Made by a program: the position numbers and the translations under genes
The notes under the pieces: model-generated
The model's database searches: none
Seen by the model: only the letters and a program-made list of their open reading frames with translations
Told to the model about the DNA's origin: nothing
Assembly (NCBI RefSeq): GCF_963678635.1
Contig: NC_087062.1
Span: 58,668,129-58,732,128, forward strand
From: Symsagittifera roscoffensis
Lineage: Eukaryota > Xenacoelomorpha > Acoela > Convolutidae
Direction of reading: 5' to 3'
DNA length: 64,000 nucleotides
In this document: positions 11,296 to 23,239 of the stretch, piece by piece
Numbering within the stretch: position 1 is the first letter of the stretch
Layout of the letters: each line of letters begins with the position of its first letter

Positions 11296-11508
11296 CTTCG
11301 CAGCATCCGGGGCAACCGCTGGAACTGGAGCGACATTTGTATCTGCAGGTTTACTTTCCGTTTGTACCACCGGAGCTGCAGGTTCTGCGGGTGGCGCGAC
11401 CGCCGCCGCCTTTTTGCCGGCAACTGGTGCAGCGGGCTGCTCCTGCTTCTCCGGCTCCTTTTTTGAACCAAGCTTTCCGACTCCGAAACGTTTTAACGCA
11501 GAAGACAT
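11296..11508 (-). CDS. FHL/limpet-type LIM protein gene, exon 1 with start codon
   Basis: Codes 71 residues from ATG at 11508: MSSALKRFGVGKLGSKK, then a low-complexity Ala/Pro/Lys-rich stretch ending PDAAK. The donor GAAG|GTGAGAG is strong and in phase 0, matching exon 2 at 6405. GC content is far above the surrounding introns, as expected of a real exon. The leader is unlike the short N-termini of vertebrate FHL proteins and is probably a disordered extension. A TATA motif lies 100 bp upstream. Assignment to the same gene as exon 2 rests on strand, order and phase; an extra exon in between is possible. Confidence 0.75.
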
Positions 11509-11606
11509 TACGATAATGGTACGAAATTAACAGAAGTTGAGTAAAAGCTACTGGTGACAATTCGGTCAGAAAGTTTGCCGCAAGAAAAGTAAATGGACGT
11601 GGCGTG

Positions 11607-11612
11607 CTTATA
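11607..11612 (-). promoter_or_regulatory. TATA-like motif upstream of exon 1
   Basis: Minus-strand TATAAG, about 100 bp upstream of the ATG at 11508. Transcription start would fall near 11580 and give a 5' UTR of about 70 nt. The short sequence between motif and ATG has no earlier ATG. Based on motif and position only. Confidence 0.4.
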
Positions 11613-11619
11613 TTTCTTT

Positions 11620-13960
11620 CTCTTGAATTCAATTTAAATAGCTAGTGCTAATGGGGCAATATTTGAATAAACCCACGGCTCAGCGGTTCTGGAAGAAGTT
11701 TCTAGTTTGAGAGTTTGGACCTATCAAAGGAAACTGTAATCAACTTCGATCAAAAGCTAAAGGACGCCAATTTATCCATTTAACTGGCTTGAAAATGCTT
11801 GGCATGAAACACAATAAAGCAGAGCTTTACAGTGCAACAGGTCAATAGGATGTTAAGACGAAAAACAGACGAAAATGATCATTTTTAATGTCGAAAGCTC
11901 ACTGAACGAACAAATATATTGTTTCATTAGCAGTTTCATCAATCATCTTGCATCTTACTCAAGGTAGTTTTGGGTTTAGCACGAATCATCCAGACTTGCA
12001 AGTTCGACTGTGCAGTATGCAAATTTGTGTAAGCAGACTCAGTGCAGAAGGCAATGGACTCCATAAAAATGGTTGGGCTTATATTCGGGCAGGTTTCCCG
12101 TCGGCCATTAGTCCTGGGCCCGATTCTACCTTCTGAGAAAAGCTGTCAGTTTAGACTCTCTAATCCCCGCAGTTGTGCGGGTGTGTGTAGGGTATGGTAT
12201 AAAGAGTGGGTATACACGCGAAATAGTCGTTGACAAGTCAGAGATTTTAATTTCTTGGAATTTAGCTGCTCACTCCTGGGAAGAAGTAGTGTTATAACTA
12301 CATGGGAAAACCAGTCACTTATGAGCAGGCCTTATTGAAGAACCTATTTGATCGAAAAGTAGTTAAAGTTTCGTTTCCACATGATTTATCGTAACAACCA
12401 TTTCGGAATAGTTTGTTACTCAATTCACCTGCATTTATAAAGATTGGGTAAATATTGAATGTATTTTGTTGGGAACATTTTGTTTCTTATCAGTGGACCG
12501 TTTAAGCTCTATAGGGGAACTTAGACAGACCCCCTGGTGCGATAACAAACAGTTGGGGAAGCTGGGGGCTGTTTAAAACTGCGAATCAGGTTTTGCACGG
12601 CGCCGCCAGACTAACAAAGCAACTTCCTTTCAGCCAAAATATGAAGGAGAATGTTTTTGTAAACAGAAAATGCAATTAAACTGAATGACTCGTAAATTGT
12701 TTACGTTTTGGTAACTATAGTTACCACGGTAAACCATGTAAATCGCCAACAGCAGAAACGTTGCCTATCGACTTCCAAAAAAGTCACTAATACGGTTAGA
12801 AATCAGACTGCAACACATGAAACAAGGGTAGTCGTCTGCTTTGCAAGTAGAACAAAACATACCGACCAGGGAAATTCACTACAATAAAAGTTAAAAGGAA
12901 AATCGAGAAGTTAAGAAATCGAAAACTTCGAAAAAAAAGTAGATGAAAAATTGACTCGCAGGCTAAAATATGCTTTTGAAATAGAATAGTGAACCATTTA
13001 TACAATGTAAAAAGTAAAAACAGCAAATAGGTAGCCCTCTAAAAAAACTTAAGCCAAATGTAATTAGAAAACTAAAACCATGAAAACTAAAACTATCTAT
13101 TCTTCGTTAAGTTTAATTTTGAACAAAAAATCAGACAAAAATCAGTCAAAACTACAAGAAATTTTCCGAATTTTTTAGATACCAATTTTAGTGCTTTGAC
13201 ATTATCATAATTAACACTCAGCGAGGTTCCAAAAAGTGAGCAAAACTTCGTTAAAAATTATATGAGAATCAAACTCGGCAAAAAGCATCGTGTGCAGTTA
13301 ACAATATCAAGATTAAATTTTGTTCAAGGTCAAATTTTTCAAAAAAAGCTTGCTTAAGATTCTTGCTAAAAACAACCAAAGGCAAAGTTTTGTGGAACTC
13401 AATTACTTGCTCACAACGGAAAAAAACAGAATTTTTTTTAATTGGAGTAAAAATTGTTCAAGTTATAGGAAATCTTGGTGGTGCTGCGGTAACTAAGCCG
13501 AAAAAAAGGAGGCAAACAGAATTCCGACAAAGACTTTTTGACGAGCGGACAATTAAACTTTTTTATGTTGACCAAAATTCATACGTTGAACAAATTTTGA
13601 AAATAATAAATAAAATGATGTTACAAAACGATAAGTAAAATTCTATAAAACTTGAATTGAAAAATGTCAAAATTTTTTTTGTGTTTTTTAAATTGATTTG
13701 AGTGCACTTTAGGTAGGTGAATCTTAGTCTACCTATTAAAACGGCTAGCGAGTAGTTTCAAGACGTGTGATTGTTTCTCGTCTCTTATTTTACAAAAACT
13801 TGTGTTTTTCAAATGATTTTTTTTGCATTAGGTAGAAAAATTTGCCGAACTGTGGTAATAAATTTCATCAAGTTGGAAATTTTTTGAGCGTAATTCTGGG
13901 GTTTAATGAAAACAATGACAAAGTTATCAATAATTGCAGCTGGTGACAAAAAAAATGTTT
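11620..13960. other. Non-coding stretch upstream of exon 1
   Basis: I see no gene. A patch at 12000-12230 is less AT-rich and includes 'cgtcggccattagtcctgggcccgattc', but neither strand gives a convincing exon with both splice sites. 12250-13960 is AT-rich low-complexity sequence. Confidence 0.4.
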
Positions 13961-13964
13961 TTTT

Positions 13965-14305
13965 TTTTACACAGAGGCTAAGCGGAGCTTCGCATTACTT
14001 GCGATACCACAAAAATAGCATTGCACGCTAGTAGACAGGAAAGGAAAAAAATCCACTAAGTCCTGGGAAAACGGGAAAATTTTTGAGAAAACCACGAAAA
14101 AAAATCTTCAAAGTTTTGCCTAAAATGAGGTTCTATTTGCGGAAAACACGTCCAGAATTACATTTGATGGCGTGTGATGAAAATTCAAAAACAAAATTTG
14201 AGCAAAAATTAAATTGTTGTCATGAAACAATTGCAACTGTAATTTTCATTTTGATGTTGTACGACGCAAATTTTAGTAAAATAGCCGTCAAAATATAAGC
14301 GGAAA
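13965..14305. repeat. Dispersed repeat copy ('gcggagcttcgcattacttgcgatac')
   Basis: Shares several blocks in the same order with 17100-17420: the 'gcggagcttcgcattacttg' block, then 'gcattgcacgctagtagacagga' against 'tccttgcaatctagccaacagaa', then 'gatggcgtgtgatgaaaattc' against 'aatggcgtgcggaatttgg'. It appears to be a diverged interspersed repeat of about 330 bp. No coding capacity. Confidence 0.5.
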
Positions 14306-16514
14306 CGATTTAAGCCGAAAATATATACGCGAAAAAAAAATTTAAAGGAAAAAATTGAAATCAAAGCTTTTAAAAATACAATGGGTCCTGGCCAGATTCC
14401 TGGTCATGCGTCTAGACTAAGTGTGCCGGATACTCTTAGAAGCTTGAATTTAATATGAAACAAGATACCAAATGATTCAAGTGATTCTGTTGAACCCGAA
14501 TAAATTCTATAGTCCGATTTGATAACGCTCGCTTATTGCAAGCGTATTAAAAATGAACTAAAAAAAATTTTATTATCTTTTTGCAAAATTTATGACATTT
14601 TTTGTTTTCTTTGTTATATTGTTTCTTTTTCATGAATTTTGTAACAGGGCTTGTGAGATAGGCTATGATTTAACCAAAGTAGGAGAATGTTCTGACTGCC
14701 TTAAAAAATTATAGAAATATTTTGATAATTGGTTTTTGAGCGTGATGTGATGAGAGAGCTATACAACGAGGGGAATAGAAGAATAGTTAAGCATGATTGT
14801 CGACAGTTGTCTTCGAAAAAAATAAAAACAATGAAATAAGTTTTTTTTTAAACTATGTTTTTCATCACTCAAAAGAACTTTCTTTTGTATAGACCAATTC
14901 AATTGCTTTACTCGCTCAAAATTAGAACTAGTTTTTCTCGACACTGGAATATGTTTTGACTGCAATGGTTGCAATATTATATATCTTTCGATCAACTCCA
15001 ATGATTATTTGTGCGACCTTTTTTTGAAACCAAAAAATATCTCGCTGATATAGAGCAAGCAGTTTTCAGAATGTTCTTATCAAAAAGGCAGATCCAATTG
15101 AAAAATTCCCAACGTTGTGAAAAGTTTTGAATACAGAATAATTGTTTGATTACCTTTTCGTTGTTACTCATTCTTTATGGGTTTAATCAGGATCAGAAAT
15201 GGTGATAAAATTTTAAAGGGAAAAATCAGGTTCAGCTAAATAACAACTAATTAGTCGATATACCAAAGCAACCGAAAATGCCACAAGTAGAAATCAATAA
15301 TACTTCACTGACTAGTAACTTTGAGAGGAAATTTAACCTAAGTCCGGCAAGGATACACCTTACTACGAAATATCATATACCCTTGAAGTGCACCTGGGCA
15401 AGTTTAGAGAGAGAGTATTAATTTGTTCCGTCTTATCTCTTCGGAAATATTGAAACGCAAGCTAACATAAAAGCAACAAAACGAAAATCCTTGAATATTT
15501 TGTGATTCATTATGACCATAAGTCAAAGCTATAGTTACTAACTCAATGGTTTGGAGCTCAATGGTTGCTCATATAGGCTTCTTAATATTCTGTTTTCACG
15601 GTCTCGTAATAACTTGTAGGGTAGCTTCTGCTTTGACGTTTGCTCGAATCCAAACTTAGCTCTTACTATTTAATTACGTTCACCTTTAAGCCATATGGCA
15701 AACAGATGGCTAGTAATGGTCAATCTTCAGGACAATCTGGATAAATATATTGACCATGGGCAACCTTAATGGTTATTTTGAAAGCATTTGTAGCTAATTA
15801 CGTTTTTGTTTTGCCCGTAATTATAAGAAACACTGAACAAAATTGCTATGACATGGTACTTGAACCAGAATTTGTCTGATTTGGATAATTAGAGCCCCCT
15901 TCTGATTCAAATCCTCAGTTGACAATTTTTCAAAGAGGTATCATTGTAGTACGACACTTTTGTTATGGCCTATCAACACCAAGTTTTTTCTTAAAGCTCT
16001 TTGGGCTCCAGCATATACCAAATTTGAGGAGCAAGCGCGCATTTAAAAAAGCAACTTGAGATCTACACCTTCCAAAAGGTGTTTTAAAATGCCCAACCGA
16101 AAAATTGCTGGCCAAACCTTTGCTATCTTTGATCATTTGAAGTTTTCGACTGAGCCCAAAAGATAGAAAACGGTGGTTGACACAAAAAATTCGATCAGAC
16201 AAACTATTCGCGCCAAAAAAAATTCTCGTTCGCTGATCTCAATATATCATTCAATTATAGCCATCGTATCAAAGCAATTTAACTTTTTAGTTCCTTGTAA
16301 TTAAGAGCACAAACAAGTTCGCCGTCAAGAGTCGAGCAGCAACTATGTTGATTCTTGCTCTCATCTAAAATGAACTTAGCTTTGAATAACAGCATAGCGT
16401 GCTACTAGGAACTAGAGAGCGATGTCCCGTCAAACTCAAAAAATTTGATGTCCCGTCAAAAATGGTTAATACATTGAGTTTGAGGTTGAATGAATATTTA
16501 GCAGGTATATTTAC
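14306..16514. other. Non-coding stretch
   Basis: AT-rich sequence without recognisable genes or strong repeats. Two minus-strand frames of about 80 codons (14759-15001, 15963-16202) have neither splice support nor protein-like composition. Confidence 0.4.
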
Positions 16515-16700
16515 ACTGTCTGTGCCTTCGTTTTTTGCATCCCCATTCAGCTCCGAGGACCCTGGAGGGGTGCTGTGCAGTGCCCCTGAATCTGAGTCGG
16601 GATGTGCCTGGACGAATTCCTCCTCTTCCTGCACAATCATTCCATCTACGTCACTTTCTGCTTTCACTTTGTCTTTCGGGTCATCCGAGGAGGCTCTCAT
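16515..16700 (-). CDS. Probable coding first exon, acidic N-terminus; possible alternative start of the FHL-type gene
   Basis: Codes 62 residues from ATG at 16700 (MRASSDDPKDKVKAESD), acidic and Ser/Asp/Glu-rich, with EEEEF in the middle and ending NEGTDS. It ends at a good donor (AGT|GTAAAT) in phase 0. GC content is clearly above its surroundings. It lies upstream of, and on the same strand as, the FHL-type exons, and its phase would allow splicing straight to exon 2 (TDS then VTESEQ). It could therefore be an alternative first exon of that gene, or the start of an unrelated minus-strand gene. The frame stays open upstream of the ATG, so an upstream acceptor is also possible. I do not recognise the sequence. 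Confidence 0.5.
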
Positions 16701-17099
16701 TCCACCACCGCCGAAAGACTCCAACACAGTCGCTTCATAAACGTCACATATTATACAGTGACTTTTAATTCGGTTATGAACATAGTTAGAACTTTTTTTA
16801 AAATAGAAACTTCATTTCCAATAGCTGCAAAAAGGGCCGCTTCTAAAAACCTCTAGCTTGAAAAACGATTTTCGCAAAAAACGTTTACCGATTTTCTGCA
16901 ACAGTGAGGCGGTGTTTCAAAACTTCCATTAACTTATTAATGACCTCGTTTCAAGGTTGAATGAAAAGATTTCAAAATTCAAGTTTTTTTTAATCAATAT
17001 ATCATTATTGTTTTGAGAAATTTTTGACGTACTTGTCCTATGAAAAATCTAGGCTTTTCAGGCGAGTAAGCACCTCTAACTTGAGCCGAATATATCAAA

Positions 17100-17420
17100 C
17101 AGAAGCGAAGCGGAGTTTTGCACCACTTACTATACATTACAAACATATCCTTGCAATCTAGCCAACAGAAAAGATGGAAAAATTTTTGAAAAGGAGGAAA
17201 AGGAGGTATCTTGGCACTACATTGGCCAAAAAATGACTTTTGTGGACAAAATTAATTTAATGGCGTGCGGAATTTGGTCAAAGTATATTTTTATTAATGA
17301 CGCGTGTTCTTCTATTAAAACCCTTAGTTTTGTCCCATCCTAGTCATAGTGCAAAATTTTTCTGAAGATTACAACAGAAAGATGACGATTTGTTCATTGA
17401 AAAAAAATAAATCTTTCAAC
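17100..17420. repeat. Dispersed repeat copy, partner of 13965-14305
   Basis: Begins 'agaagcgaagcggagttttgcaccacttac' and follows the block order of the copy at 13965-14305. Diverged; ends not defined. Confidence 0.5.
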
Positions 17421-19480
17421 TAAAAAAAATAAGAAAAAAAACAAGCAAAATCATAAGATATCGATGAAAAAGAGAAAGAAAAAAGTTAGTACTGGACATG
17501 TTCTTGGAAATAACTCAATTGAGTTTACGACTGCTAGAGTAAAAGCCAAAAAATCGAGAACGAAATTTTATAAACTTTTATTACATGTAAATGAACGCAA
17601 ACCATTTAACAAATCATTGGCGACTCTATGCCTTATATGTATATAAAACTCTTGAATTTACCTTTTTTCAGTCAGTATATTTTTGTTTAAAAGCCGGCCT
17701 GTATTGACTTAATGTTGTTTGTTGACTTAAAACTTATATAAAAAACATGTATTGTTTAATCTGCGGCTTATGTTCACAATTCTACATGTTTGTCAGAACA
17801 AAGAGCTGGAAGTCACTAAGTCGAAAAAGTTATTTGAACAAAATTGCCGAAAAAAGTGATCTGCAAAATTTAGTAGAGTTGTTTGAAATGATTGACGTTC
17901 ATTTTGAAGAAAATTTGTCAAAACGCAACTGCCTGTAGTAAATAAACAATTTTTTCAGAAAAAAATTGCCAGCAACATTCAAGCCGACAAGGATAGATGC
18001 CTGTTGATCCAAAATAAGGGTTGAGCAAGAAAGTTTTTGAACTCATTCCGCCCCCTCACCCTTAACTTTGTAAGCTCTTTTTCGGAAATGCTCAAGGACG
18101 TGATTTTTTTCCCTTTCAAATGACCCAATATGAGGTGACTGAGCCAATATAACCTGAGCCAAAACTCATCAAGCTGAAAGAAAATGGAAGAAGAATCAAA
18201 AGAAATTATACAAATCAAAATGGTAAATTTACAAATGGCAAGAAAATTTGAAATGACTTTCATATCTATTGAAAATTACTTGAGTCAGAAGAAAAATCAA
18301 AAAATGCCTTCAAATTAAACCAGGCAAAAACAAGCAGACAAATAATTGTACGGTAATTCAATTTTCCAAAAAAATCAATTTGTGAACAGAATTGGCTTTT
18401 GAACGTAATCGAACCCTAGATCTTTGTCTCCGCAAGCATAAAATGAGCAAAACGAGCAGAAGGAACTTGGTATACAATTTAAGTATGCTCAGCAGTGCAT
18501 CTGAAGTCCTGTGAACAATGTTTTCAACGGGGGAAAAGTTTAGTACCCGGTTGCAATACCCTTGCTGATCACAAGGGTAATAAAAACCGTTGCCGAATTA
18601 ATCATAGATAGAAACTGATGCTAAAAAGCAAAATCAGTTGCTACAGTTCAAAGTCTGTCAGGTCATGCCAAGAAGGGCACTTCGTGTGCTAATGGTTTGC
18701 GATCTTGAGGGAATAGGAATGGGATCTAACTAGTTCAGCAATTAGAGTTTGGTAGCGTTTTTTTTGGAAAAAGTGTGGTTGTTCAATACTGTTGATGCTT
18801 TCGTTGACATTGAAAGCTTTACTAACCTTGGGCGGACTTTTGACGAAGACGCTCTTGACGATTTCTCAGAGCTTCACTCATGCTGGACCAGTTATTCGAG
18901 TGTGGGATTTAACAGTTTTGAAAAATTAAATTATACTCAATTGCTTGCCAAGAAGCAGTGTTTGAACAATAGATTAGACTCTCTTCTGTATGAAGGACTG
19001 TGTTCTACGTTAAAATTAGAAAAAATGTTTATATTCATTGGAACTCTGCACAGCCAAATGCGATTTTAATGATTATTCGCAAAAAATTACCACGGCGAGA
19101 ACATGTAAATGTGGCTACGTCTCGCGTGTTTATTTAACAAGCAATACCAATCAGCGAAGACACGTGAATTAACAAAATTGCTGGCGCAGAAAAACGATAA
19201 CAACTGACCAAATCCAATATCTAAAAATTGCAAATTGTGACTCATTTGCTGATTTATAAAAAAAAACATAATTCTATGGGTTTCTAATAAAAATTTTGCT
19301 TAAGATTGAGCCGTTTGAGCGGTTTTTGAATAATTCTTTAGTGGTTTTAAATCATTTTCAAAAAATGTAATCATTTTGTAATGTAATCCTTTTGTGATCA
19401 TTTTGCTCACAATTAGATATTGCCACAACTTTTAATGTTAATTTTCGCGTTATATTTTGCTATTGTCGAACATATGAAGT
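17421..19480. other. Non-coding stretch
   Basis: AT-rich. The longest open frame, 18749-19069 on the plus strand, starts at TTG rather than ATG and reads as a 106-codon stretch with no recognisable motif. I do not call it a gene. Nothing else stands out. Confidence 0.4.
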
Positions 19481-19493
19481 TCAAATATGAACA

Positions 19494-20625
19494 AGACTGC
19501 TCATATCAGGATGAAGCCCTGAATGTTCCGACTGCATTTTAAGGTCTATAGAGCAGTAATAACATGGAAAATTTAAATGTAATAAAGTAAAATTAAAATT
19601 TTTTTTCTAAAAAGTTTGAGATTTTTTGTAAAAACATCCCCCCACATGCCATATTAAGTACAAAGTTATAGATTTTGCTCCTATTAACAAATCAATTATG
19701 GCATATAATCTTCCTTGAACCAATTTGGAACGATTTCTAAGACGGATTAAATCTCACTTACGCGTTAATAGCGCGAAATATGTCGCGCGTTAATTGTCCC
19801 AAATTGGCCAAAATAGCCAAAATGGCAATCTTTAAACCCTCATAACTTTACAAAAAATGCTCACAGGTGAAATATCTTTTCAAATTCAAGCTCAGGACAA
19901 CAATAGTTTTCGAATGATGTATAAAGCAAAATTTCAGTGATTAGTCGCTGAAATTTTGCTTTAGGCGCTAATATTAGTTTATTTGAGTTGTTTGATGCAG
20001 GATAATGCCAGAATGTAATTTTCGAGATTTAGCTGCATAAATATCTAATAAAATTCTTAGATTAGTTGGCTTTGATTTGTTAAATGTTGAAAAATTGATT
20101 ACATCAGCTAAAATTAAAAACCAATTTGGCATGGCAAAATAACTTGAAATCAAAAAAGCAACCCACATCTATGAATCTGAAAAGTATTTCCAAAAGTAAC
20201 GAAATAGCTGTGCTTGGAATGGTTTTGTATTATTAAAACTATTGGGCTTCAAAAATTGCCAATTTGTCCCATTTGAGTTAATTAAGCCACGATATAAACT
20301 TTTTTCAGAAATGTCATCGGCTCAGAAATCAATCAAATACAAATTGAGGCAAACTAATTAGATTATTTGATGTGTTACTGCCTGAGATTGTTTTCATCAT
20401 CTTTTTGGTCTGTAAAGGAAGATATTTAAAAACAATTTGATAAAAATTTTCAAAAACAATCAATTTCAAAAATATATATATAAGTGAAAAAATTCTTTTG
20501 AAAATCTAATAAAAAAATCTAAATCAAATCTCAAAAAATCTTTGAAAAAGTCTTATGCAAATTCAACTTCATTGAAAGTTAAAAACAGAAGGAATCTTTA
20601 AGCCTTTGTCTTGATACCAGCAGTC
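19494..20625. mobile_element. Long-inverted-repeat (fold-back) element, copy 1
   Basis: The left end 'aagactgctcatatcagg' matches in inverse the right end 'gataccagcagtc' at 20613-20625. The left arm carries the family hallmarks: 'gagcagtaataacatg', 'cccccacatgccatat', 'acggattaaatct', 'cgcgcgttaatt' and 'ataactttacaaaaa'. The right arm near 20240-20300 repeats the 'ttgccaatttgtccc...gttaatt' part in inverse. No transposase is visible, so the element is non-autonomous. Confidence 0.55.
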
Positions 20626-21450
20626 ATTTTTGAGGCGCGAAAAAAAACTTAGCATCGCATTTGCATTTTATCATCAAAGATGTCAATTGTTGTTTCATAA
20701 TCTGGCAACGCGATACCAAAATCTACACACAAAAAATAAATATTTTAAATCCAGCTCAAAAACAGTTAAAAAATTATCATATTTAAAAAAAATATGAAGA
20801 AATAGTAGAAAACCTGCTAAAAATATTATAAAAATTATTTATCAGAAAAAGGTAGAAAAACACTATAAACTTTGCTCAAAAAGCAGTAGCCAATTATGAA
20901 ACAAGTCGCGTTGGTTGATGCAAGTATATTTTTTGCTGCAAAAATTACTTAAAATGCAAAGCAATTGGATTGAGATTTACTGTACTTTTTTAGTTTTAAT
21001 TTTTTTCATTATAAGTTTTTTCTAAAGAAAAGCTAAAATCTAAAAGCTCAGAACTATTAAACATGCAGCAACAGTTGAGCAAGATTTCACGCAAACATGG
21101 TTGGAAAAATTAGCCTTGGAAAGTAATTTAGAGAAACACCGTTTTCATACTTTTGTCTAGACAGATTTGCAGTTTCAGAAAACGTTATATGATTTTTTTC
21201 ATTATAAGTAAACGTTATAAGTACATTAAAAGATAAAAACGACAGTAAAACATGAATAAAAGAAAAGCCTTATATGATTTTGGTCCTTTTAAAAAATTGG
21301 TTATTAGCACCACAAAATAAAGCCTTCATTAATTATTTTTTGTAACAGTTATCATCTAAGCCGTAAACCTTATCCGTAAAAACTTAACAATTTTACTTTA
21401 AATTTATTAAGTCAGCGCATTATCATTAGTTTAAACTCAATTATCAATTC

Positions 21451-21800
21451 AAGACTGCTCGTATACAGGTCAATGCCTTAAATGTTCCGACTGGTTCTTA
21501 ACCCATGTCGAATAGTTTTTGGGAAAACAAAGTATTGAAGAACTTTAAATTTTCGACAATACCAAAACTCAATAGTAGAGAACTTGAGATGCCAAAATTG
21601 AAATGACCAATTAGCTAGCCTCAATTTAATTTGGAAATATTTTGTTAATTGGATAATTCGCCAGGAATATGTAGTTCGTGTTATTCTGTCAACTTTATGA
21701 ATACAACCTTCAAAGCGCACACAAATAAGTCCAGAACATAGCCAAATTGGCAATTTTCAAACACCGATAACGTTGCAAAAAATGATCAAGAGAAAAATAT
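21451..21800. mobile_element. Left arm of the same fold-back family
   Basis: Starts 'aagactgctcgtatacaggtcaatgcc' and carries 'aaatgttccgactgg', then 'gccaaattggcaattttcaaac...ataacgttgcaaaaa'. It diverges in the middle, and no matching right end is assigned with certainty. Confidence 0.5.
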
Positions 21801-22084
21801 ATTTGTACATTTGATTTTAAGGAGTCCATATTTTCGATATGAACGAAAAATTTGTTAAAAATAATTATTTCGATCGCCAAAGTTTACTGAACAAATTAAA
21901 AACTTAAAACCTTACCAAAAATTAAAATTCCGTTTTCTTCGAAAGTTCGTTTTTTTAAGACTCAATTTTATCTGTACAGAAGTTACGAATTCCTAAGTAA
22001 CATTGTAATTCAACCCTTTGTATTTTAGCACTAATTTAAATTTTCTTCGAATCAGACGCTCGCTTGCGATTTTTGCTGAGAACC

Positions 22085-22295
22085 TATTTTGACAGCAATA
22101 GTTCCTCCACATGGTAGACACCTCTCCGTGGTGTGGGGGATCAACGTCTTCGGACGGCGAAGTCTACCGGCTAGGAGCCCTCCATACCCAACTAGGAGCT
22201 TCATGCTAGGTGCAGCTGGCGTCAAACACTGCCGACATAGAAACACGCTTCAACGTTGTCCCTCATGCGCAGCTATTCAAGACGCTTAATAACAG
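22085..22295. other. GC-rich island of unknown nature
   Basis: About 200 bp with clearly higher GC than its surroundings, set between fold-back arms. It can form short stems (acacc/ggtgt at about 22118-22135; cttcg/cgaag at about 22148-22162) and contains ctaggagc twice (about 22172 and 22192). Open frames on both strands over this patch are short and unlike any protein I know. Candidates are the conserved end of a non-LTR or short retroposon, a structured RNA or an old exon. I cannot decide between them. Confidence 0.4.
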
Positions 22296-22609
22296 TTGGG
22301 CCCAAGATATCTGGATTGGACATAGAGTGGACTCGCTTTACTAACTAATTAACAGCAATAGTTATTGGTGTTTTTTGCCTTTCCTAAACTTTCGTTGTAG
22401 GCCAGAGTGACTCAACAGTTTAGCAAATTTGTCCAATCAGACCCGCCTTGAGGTTTGTGATTTATGTTTCATTTATTTGTTTAATTTACCTTTCATCGAG
22501 AAGACTCTATAGTCAAAATCATAGTCAAAACAAGAAGGCGAGTCGGTTGGAAAATATGTCATTCACAAATTCGAAAGATTGAGTCAAATTAGTCGAAATA
22601 TAAAGTCGA

Positions 22610-22870
22610 ACTCAAGGTCTATGGAGCAGTAATAACATGATAAAATTACTTGTAATAAAATGAAATGAAATGTTTTTAGATTTGAGATTTTTTTTGAAAA
22701 TCATCCCCCCACACGCCATATAAATTGCAAAGTGATATATTTTGCCCCTGAAAACATATCAGCTAAAAGGCAAATAAGCTTCCTTCAACCATTTTTGAAC
22801 GATTTCTAAGGCGGATTAAACCTCAGCTTCAGCGTTAATAGCTCGAAAAATATTTGATCTCATAAATGAT
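22610..22870. mobile_element. Truncated left arm of the fold-back family
   Basis: Carries 'aaggtctatggagcagtaataacatg', 'atcatccccccacacgccatata' and 'gcggattaaacctcagcttcagcgttaatagc', matching the other arms, but lacks the terminal 'gactgctcgtatcag'. Confidence 0.5.
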
Positions 22871-23239
22871 AAAACAAATTTGATCTTTTTTTGCATTTCT
22901 AACCGTCAAGAACTTCTAGTATCGCTTCTCAGTACCTTGCTTTTGGCAGCTAACAAATTGCTGCTTTTGTTAAGAGCTATTCCATTTAAATTGACGACAA
23001 GGCAACACTTTTCACCGTTTCACATTACAAAAAATTATTTGAACAATTAAAATAATGACATTTGAAAACCCCAAGCTTCGGATGTAAAAATTAACGGAAA
23101 CTAATGAATGAAAAAACACTGATTGCTTTAAAATAATTAGAACGAACTTTTTTCTACAGATTTCGACAAAATGGAGGATGAGCAAAGATGACAGCTTGAG
23201 CGTCTTGAAATAGTTGCTCAAGCCTTAAAAACAAACAAA

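Noticed and set aside
18749-19069. 106-codon plus-strand open frame
   Set aside because: Starts at TTG rather than ATG, has no recognised motif and no convincing splice pair. Length alone is weak evidence in repeat-rich AT DNA.
22052-22289. Protein-coding reading of the GC-rich island
   Set aside because: Open frames on both strands are short and low in plausibility. Kept as an unexplained island rather than a gene.
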